Shown in pieces: positions 6,504 to 10,500 of a stretch of 10,500 nucleotides of DNA. The stretch's first letter is position 1, and each line of letters begins with the position of its first letter. The position numbers and the translations under genes are program-made. The notes beneath the pieces are model-generated. The model worked only from the letters and a program-made list of their open reading frames with translations, ran no database searches and was not told the origin of the DNA. Source of the stretch: Clostridia bacterium (lineage in GTDB: Bacteria; Bacillota_A; Clostridia; Christensenellales; Aristaeellaceae); NCBI GenBank assembly GCA_017399225.1, contig JAFQEB010000111.1, positions 1 to 10,500 on the forward strand, read 5' to 3'.

Positions 6504-7447
6504 TGGTACTGCTGCTGCAATATACCCTGCTGTTTGCCTCCGTGCTGATGCTGGTGGCCCTGGGCGGCTGCTTTGCCGAACGAAGCGGTGTCATCAACAT
6601 CGGTCTGGAAGGCATCATGGTCATCGGCGCTCTGGGCGGCGCCCTGGCGATGAAGTTCCTGGCAGGCATGGTCAACGCCCCCGTTATGATCCTGGTCACC
6701 ATCCTGGCCAGCGCCATCTTCGGTATGCTGTTCTCCCTGCTGCTGGCGGTGGCCGCCATCAATTTCAAGGCGGATCAGACCATCACCGGTACGGCTATGA
6801 ATATGCTGGCCACCGCCGCCGCTACCGTGGCTGTCAAGGCCATGAACACCTCTGCCTCCGGCGGCAATGACGTTTCCTCTGAGATCGTCTACACCACCGG
6901 CCGTGAAATGCTGATGCTGCGCATCGGCAACTTCAACCTGAACTGGTTCGTGGTAGTGGCTCTGGTCTGTCTGGCGATTTCCTATGTCGCCCTGTATAAG
7001 ACCAAGTTCGGTCTGCGCCTGCGTGCCTGCGGCGAGCATCCCCAGGCAGCGGACTCCGTGGGCATCAATGTCTACAAGATGCGCTATGCCGGTGTGCTGA
7101 TTTCCGGCATCCTGGGCGGCCTGGGCGGCATCGTGTATATCACCGCCGGCGTCAACTCCTGGAAGTTTGAGAACGGCGTGGCAGGCTTCGGCTTCCTGGC
7201 TCTGGCGGTTATGATCTTCGGTGCCTGGCACCCCCTGAAGATCGCCCTGGCAGCTCTGCTGTTCGGCTTCTGCCGTGCTCTGGGCAATGTGTATTCCGGC
7301 TTCCCCTTCCTGCTGGCAATGAACATTCCCAGTGTTGTCTACAATATGCTGCCCTATATCATCTCTCTGGTGGTTCTGGCCTTCACCTCCAAGAAGTCCC
7401 GGGCACCCAAGGCAGAGGGTATCCCCTACGACAAGGGAAGCCGCTAA
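6503..7447 (+). CDS. nupC: Nucleoside ABC transporter permease (second, smaller subunit)
   Basis: The 314-residue partner permease, also BPD_transp_2 family, pairs with the larger subunit. The ATG overlaps the previous stop by one base (TAATG), with GGAAGGAGG just upstream inside the preceding gene. The characteristic N-terminal motif AERSGVINIGLEGIM (25-39) is the counterpart of the NIGAAGQ motif in the partner and is diagnostic for the smaller subunit of this pair. Hydrophobic segments lie roughly at 4-21, 37-55, 61-86, 95-112, 147-165, 195-214, 226-243, 247-262 and 277-295. The cytoplasmic ATPase-contact loop FGLRLRACGEHPQAADSVGI (169-188) is conserved in layout. It ends the operon and is followed by a strong terminator. 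Related families import sugars as well as nucleosides, so the nucleoside assignment rests on the BMP receptor and the salvage genes next to it. Confidence 0.92.
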   Translation: MVLLLQYTLLFASVLMLVALGGCFAERSGVINIGLEGIMVIGALGGALAMKFLAGMVNAPVMILVTILASAIFGMLFSLLLAVAAINFKADQTITGTAMNMLATAAATVAVKAMNTSASGGNDVSSEIVYTTGREMLMLRIGNFNLNWFVVVALVCLAISYVALYKTKFGLRLRACGEHPQAADSVGINVYKMRYAGVLISGILGGLGGIVYITAGVNSWKFENGVAGFGFLALAVMIFGAWHPLKIALAALLFGFCRALGNVYSGFPFLLAMNIPSVVYNMLPYIISLVVLAFTSKKSRAPKAEGIPYDKGSR

Positions 7448-7459
7448 ACCGAATAAGCG

Positions 7460-7490
7460 ATCCACCTCCCGAAACCGGGAGGTGGATTTT
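7460..7490 (+). terminator. Rho-independent terminator of the transporter operon
   Basis: A perfect 12-base-pair stem, ATCCACCTCCCG (7460-7471) with CGGGAGGTGGAT (7476-7487), around an AAAC loop, followed by a short T-run to 7490. It lies 12 bases after the second permease stop. Confidence 0.9.
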
Positions 7491-7501
7491 CTGAATGTGG
7501 C

Positions 7502-7530
7502 TTGATTTTTTGGGTATAATTTGCTAAACT
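7502..7530 (+). promoter_or_regulatory. Promoter region of the rubrerythrin gene (two overlapping candidates)
   Basis: A perfect TATAAT is at 7515-7520, but its -35 region (around 7492-7497, TGAATG) is poor. Alternatively, TTGATT (7502-7507), a 17-base spacer and TAAACT (7525-7530) form a weaker but correctly spaced pair. The gene needs its own promoter because a strong terminator ends just upstream; which pair is used cannot be settled by eye. Confidence 0.55.
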
Positions 7531-7541
7531 GAATCTATCAC

Positions 7542-7555
7542 CCGGGCCAGCCCGG
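7542..7555 (+). other. Small GC-rich hairpin in the rubrerythrin leader
   Basis: CCGGG (7542-7546) pairs with CCCGG (7551-7555) around CCAG, in an otherwise AT-rich leader, ending ten bases before the AGGAGG ribosome binding site (7566-7571). It could stabilise the 5' end of the mRNA. It may also be chance. Confidence 0.4.
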
Positions 7556-7579
7556 ACGAGAAAACAGGAGGAATTTACT

Positions 7580-8122
7580 ATGTCTAACAAGTACGCCGGT
7601 ACTCAGACTGAAAAGAACCTGGAAGCCGCTTTCGCAGGCGAATCCATGGCCAGAAACAAGTATACCTACTACGCATCCAAGGCCAAGAAGGATGGCTACG
7701 AGCAGATCGCTGCCCTGTTCCTGAAGACCGCTGACAACGAGAAGGAGCACGCCAAGATGTGGTTCAAGGAGCTCCACGGCGGTGTTCCCGCCACTGCCCA
7801 GAACCTGCTGGATGCCGCTGAGGGCGAGAACTACGAGTGGACGGATATGTATGCCGGCTTTGCCGAGACCGCCGAGAAGGAAGGCTTCCTGGAGCTGGCA
7901 GCCAAGTTCCGTCTGGTGGCTGCTATTGAGAAGCACCATGAGGAGCGCTACCGTGCCCTGCTGCAGAACGTGGAAACCAAGCAGGTCTTTGAGAAGAGCG
8001 AGGTCAAGGTTTGGGAATGCCGCAACTGCGGTCATATCATCGTCGGCACTGCTGCCCCCGATGTCTGCCCCACCTGCGACCACCCCAAGGCCTATTTCGA
8101 AATCAACGCCAAGAATTATTGA
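7580..8122 (+). CDS. rbr: Rubrerythrin (peroxide-reducing diiron/rubredoxin protein)
   Basis: It reduces hydrogen peroxide to water in the cytoplasm of anaerobes, taking electrons through a rubredoxin-like iron site. The 180-residue product has the usual two parts. The N-terminal ferritin-like four-helix bundle carries the diiron ligands: Glu21, Glu54 and His57 in NEKEH, Glu96 and Glu99 in [10 protein letters not shown], and Glu117 and His120 in IEKHHEERY. Their spacing agrees with Desulfovibrio rubrerythrin. The C-terminal rubredoxin-like domain [12 protein letters not shown]...[13 protein letters not shown] has iron ligands Cys147, Cys150, Cys163 and Cys166. AGGAGG at 7566-7571 precedes the ATG by eight bases. 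It stands between two terminators with its own promoter, so it is probably monocistronic. Codon use is restricted, as in the BMP gene, consistent with high expression. It has no functional link to the nucleoside genes. Confidence 0.97.
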   Translation: MSNKYAGTQTEKNLEAAFAGESMARNKYTYYASKAKKDGYEQIAALFLKTADNEKEHAKMWFKELHGGVPATAQNLLDAAEGENYEWTDMYAGFAETAEKEGFLELAAKFRLVAAIEKHHEERYRALLQNVETKQVFEKSEVKVWECRNCGHIIVGTAAPDVCPTCDHPKAYFEINAKNY

Positions 8123-8130
8123 TAATAAAG

Positions 8131-8164
8131 TCCGCGCCGTGGGTCACCTGCGGCGCGGATTTTT
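8131..8164 (+). terminator. Rho-independent terminator of the rubrerythrin gene
   Basis: TCCGCGCCG (8131-8139) pairs perfectly with CGGCGCGGA (8151-8159) around an 11-base loop, followed by TTTTT (8160-8164). It starts eight bases after the stop codon. Confidence 0.92.
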
Positions 8165-8205
8165 GCAAAACAACACCCCCGGATGGCAAGGGCCATCCGG
8201 GGGTG
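8165..8205 (-). terminator. Rho-independent terminator of purL (minus strand)
   Basis: A perfect 14-base-pair stem is formed by 8174-8187 and 8192-8205 (CACCCCCGGATGGC and its complement) with a four-base loop. Read on the minus strand it is followed by GTTGTTTTG (8173 down to 8165), a T-rich run. It lies 15 bases beyond the purL stop and abuts the opposing rubrerythrin terminator. Confidence 0.85.
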
Positions 8206-8220
8206 AACACATATAGGGGT

Positions 8221-10500
8221 TTACTTGAAATACTTGACAGCGGCCTCGAACATACGGATATCGTATTCGCCGGGGACGTTCTTGTACAGGCCCTTGCCGA
8301 TACGCTCGCTGTGGCCCATCTTGCCCAGAACACGGCCGTCGGGGGAGGTGATGCCCTCGATGGCGAACAGGGAGCCGTTGGGGTTGAAAGCGGTGTCCAT
8401 GGTGGGTTTGCCTTCCAGATCCACATACTGGGTAGCGATCTGACCGTTTTCGGCCAGCTTCAGAGCCAGCTCCTCGGAGGCGAAGAAGCGGCCCTCGCCG
8501 TGGGAGATGGGTACGTTCACGATGTCGCCCACATTCATCAGGCTCAGCCAGGGAGACTTGTTGGAGGCGATGCGGGTGTGAACGATGCGGCTCTGGTGCC
8601 GGGCGATGGTGTTGAAGGTCAGGGTGGGGCAGCTTTCATCGGTGTCAATGATCTTGCCGTAGGGCACCAGACCCAGCTTGATCAGAGCCTGGAAGCCGTT
8701 GCAGATGCCGCACATCAGGCCGTCCCGGTCATCCAGCAGCTTCGTGACCTGCTCCTTGATGGCGGGGTTGCGGAAGAAGGCGGTGATAAACTTGGCGGAG
8801 CCGTCGGGCTCGTCGCCGCCGGAGAAGCCGCCGGGGATGAAGATCATCTGGCTGCCCTCGATCTTCTTTGCCACTTCCTCGATGCTCCGGGCCACGTCGT
8901 CGGCGGTCAGGTTCCGGATGACGGCGATGTCTGCCTCGGCACCGGCGGCCATGACGGCCCGGGCGGAGTCATACTCACAGTTGGTGCCGGGGAACACGGG
9001 GATCAGCACCTTGGGCTTGGCGACCTTCACGGCGGGAGCAATGCCGCACTTGCCGTCGAAGGAGAAGGTGGGCAGCTCCTGCTTCTGCTCGCCGGCCTTG
9101 GTGGGATACACATCCTCCAGAACGCCTGCGTTCAGGGAGTACAGCTCGGCGATGGAGGCGGAGTCGCCGTCCAGCACGATGGATGCTTCCGCGGTGGTTT
9201 CACCGATCTTCATCACGCCGGGGATAGTTACATCCTCGGTCAGCTCGGCCACGATGAAGCCCCACATACCGGCCTGGTGCCACTGATCCTTCACGCTGCC
9301 GCAGGAGCGGAAGCCGATGTCATTGCCGAAGGACATCTTCATAACGGCCTCTGCCAGACCGTTTTCCACAGCCCAGGCGGCCTTGACCTTGCCCTGCTTG
9401 TGCAGGTCATAGAGGGCTTCCCAGGAGGCCTTCAGGCTCTCGGGGGATGCGTCGGCTCCGCCGAACAGGTAGACGGGATGACCGGCTTCCTTGAACTCGG
9501 GGCTCAGCACGTCGCTCTTGTCGATGGGGGCGATGGCGAAGGAGATGACGGTGGGGGGAACATCCTTGTCCAGGAAGGTGCCGGACATGGAGTCCTTACC
9601 GCCGATGGCAGCGGCGTTCAGCTCCAGCTGGGCATCCAGGGCACCCAGCAGAGCGGCGAAGGGCTTTCCCCAGCGGTCAGGCTCGTTCTTCAGCTTCTCG
9701 AAGAACTCCTGCAGGGTCAGGTATGCCTTCTTGTAATCGGCACCGGCAGCCACCAGCTTGGCAACGGAGGCGTAGATGGCGGCGTGGGCACCGGTGTAGG
9801 GATCAATGGACAGGTGGTCGGGATCGCAGCCCCAGCTGAACACGCTGCCCTGCTCGGTGACCTGACCGGGGAGGACAGGCAGCTGAGCGGCCATGGCCTG
9901 GGCGGGGGTGATCTGCTTCTTGCCGCCGAAGGGCATCAGGATGGAGCCCGCGCCGATGGTGGAGTCGAACCGCTCCACCAGACCACGCTGGCTGGCGGTC
10001 TTCAGGCTGGAGGCCATCTCCTTCAGGGAGCCGTACAGGGGGCGGCTCAGGGGAGACAGATCCTTTTCGGTAACGTGGGCGGTGGTGTGCTTTACGGCAC
10101 CGTTGGTGTCCAGGAAGGCACGGCTCAGGTTGGCGATGGTGTTGCCCTTCCAGGTCATAACCATCCGCTCCTCCTCGGTGACCACGGCCACACGGTAGGC
10201 TTCCAGGTTCTCGGCCTGGGCGTGGGCGATGAAGGCGTCGGCATCCTCAGCGGCGACGACGACAGCCATACGCTCCTGAGATTCGGAGATGGCCAGCTCG
10301 GTGCCGTCCAGACCGTCATACTTCTTGCGGACGGCATCCAGGTCGATGATCAGGCCGGGGGCCAGCTCACCGATGGCGACGGAAACACCGCCGGCACCGA
10401 AGTCGTTGCAGCGCTTGATGAGGCGGGTGACCTCGGCGTTGCGGAACAGGCGCTGGATCTTCCGCTCCTCAGGGGCGTTGCCCTTCTGAACCTCGGAGGC
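8221..10500 (-). CDS. purL: Phosphoribosylformylglycinamidine synthase, single-chain clostridial type (C-terminal part, cut by window edge)
   Basis: It catalyses the ATP- and glutamine-dependent conversion of FGAR to FGAM, the fourth step of de novo purine synthesis. 760 codons including the stop are visible; the frame is open to the right edge without a stop, so the ATG at 10269 is internal, not the start. Numbering from base 10500, the synthetase part includes NDFGAGGVSVAIGELAPG, SESQERM and GGKDSMSG (300-307). A fused class I glutaminase domain begins near residue 496 (PKVLIPVFPGTNCEYDSARA) and carries GICNGFQAL with nucleophile Cys600 (codon 8701-8703), followed by GHSER with His730 and Glu732. 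Fusion of PurL and PurQ in one chain of about 1,240 residues is typical of the clostridial clade, so roughly 480 residues should lie outside. Organisms such as Bacillus use separate PurS, PurL and PurQ. It is convergent with the rubrerythrin gene. Confidence 0.97.
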   Translation of the reverse strand, partial: ASEVQKGNAPEERKIQRLFRNAEVTRLIKRCNDFGAGGVSVAIGELAPGLIIDLDAVRKKYDGLDGTELAISESQERMAVVVAAEDADAFIAHAQAENLEAYRVAVVTEEERMVMTWKGNTIANLSRAFLDTNGAVKHTTAHVTEKDLSPLSRPLYGSLKEMASSLKTASQRGLVERFDSTIGAGSILMPFGGKKQITPAQAMAAQLPVLPGQVTEQGSVFSWGCDPDHLSIDPYTGAHAAIYASVAKLVAAGADYKKAYLTLQEFFEKLKNEPDRWGKPFAALLGALDAQLELNAAAIGGKDSMSGTFLDKDVPPTVISFAIAPIDKSDVLSPEFKEAGHPVYLFGGADASPESLKASWEALYDLHKQGKVKAAWAVENGLAEAVMKMSFGNDIGFRSCGSVKDQWHQAGMWGFIVAELTEDVTIPGVMKIGETTAEASIVLDGDSASIAELYSLNAGVLEDVYPTKAGEQKQELPTFSFDGKCGIAPAVKVAKPKVLIPVFPGTNCEYDSARAVMAAGAEADIAVIRNLTADDVARSIEEVAKKIEGSQMIFIPGGFSGGDEPDGSAKFITAFFRNPAIKEQVTKLLDDRDGLMCGICNGFQALIKLGLVPYGKIIDTDESCPTLTFNTIARHQSRIVHTRIASNKSPWLSLMNVGDIVNVPISHGEGRFFASEELALKLAENGQIATQYVDLEGKPTMDTAFNPNGSLFAIEGITSPDGRVLGKMGHSERIGKGLYKNVPGEYDIRMFEAAVKYFK

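Noticed and set aside
7514..7528. PerR-type operator in front of rubrerythrin
   Set aside because: The left half TATAATT fits the Bacillus PerR box, but the right half does not; about 9 of 15 positions match, too few in AT-rich promoter DNA.
10155..10269. ATG at 10269 as the start of purL
   Set aside because: The frame continues upstream through conserved PurL sequence (SESQERM, NDFGAGGVS) to the window edge, so this Met is internal.

Overview
The window looks like chromosome of a gut-type, fairly GC-rich Clostridia member, most likely Oscillospirales. The signs are strong AGGAGG-type ribosome binding sites, GTG and TTG starts, a Gram-positive style lipoprotein, a BMP/Nup-type nucleoside ABC transporter, a rubrerythrin, and a long single-chain PurL with a fused glutaminase domain, as in clostridia. 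The taxonomic placement is inferred from gene content and was not tested by any search.

Layout, left to right. Positions 2-7447 on the plus strand form a nucleoside uptake and salvage block: the 3' end of a DeoD-type purine nucleoside phosphorylase, phosphopentomutase (deoB), cytidine deaminase (cdd), a BMP-family lipoprotein binding protein, a double-domain ABC ATPase, and two permeases. Logically, the transporter brings nucleosides in, Cdd converts cytidine to uridine, the phosphorylase releases bases and (deoxy)ribose 1-phosphate, and DeoB converts the sugar to the 5-phosphate. The block is not one simple operon. The binding protein gene has its own promoter candidate and a strong terminator, and the ATPase-permease genes start from a second, very good promoter. 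Next comes a plus-strand rubrerythrin (oxidative stress defence) as an apparent single-gene unit. Convergent to it on the minus strand is the C-terminal part of purL (de novo purine synthesis), which runs off the right edge.

The protein-coding content is conventional, and I found no undescribed multi-gene system. The least ordinary parts are the two intergenic regions on either side of deoB. Positions 212-362 hold a compact inverted array of six small stem-loops separated by a constant TATCGA-type spacer: stem sequences differ, but self-complementarity is kept. Positions 1603-1863 hold a nested palindromic repeat, in which an outer TGTAGGG-bounded pair of GC-rich hairpins encloses an inner 110-base inverted-repeat element. 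I also correct the ATPase start to a TTG at 3830, because the upstream ATG lies inside the promoter.
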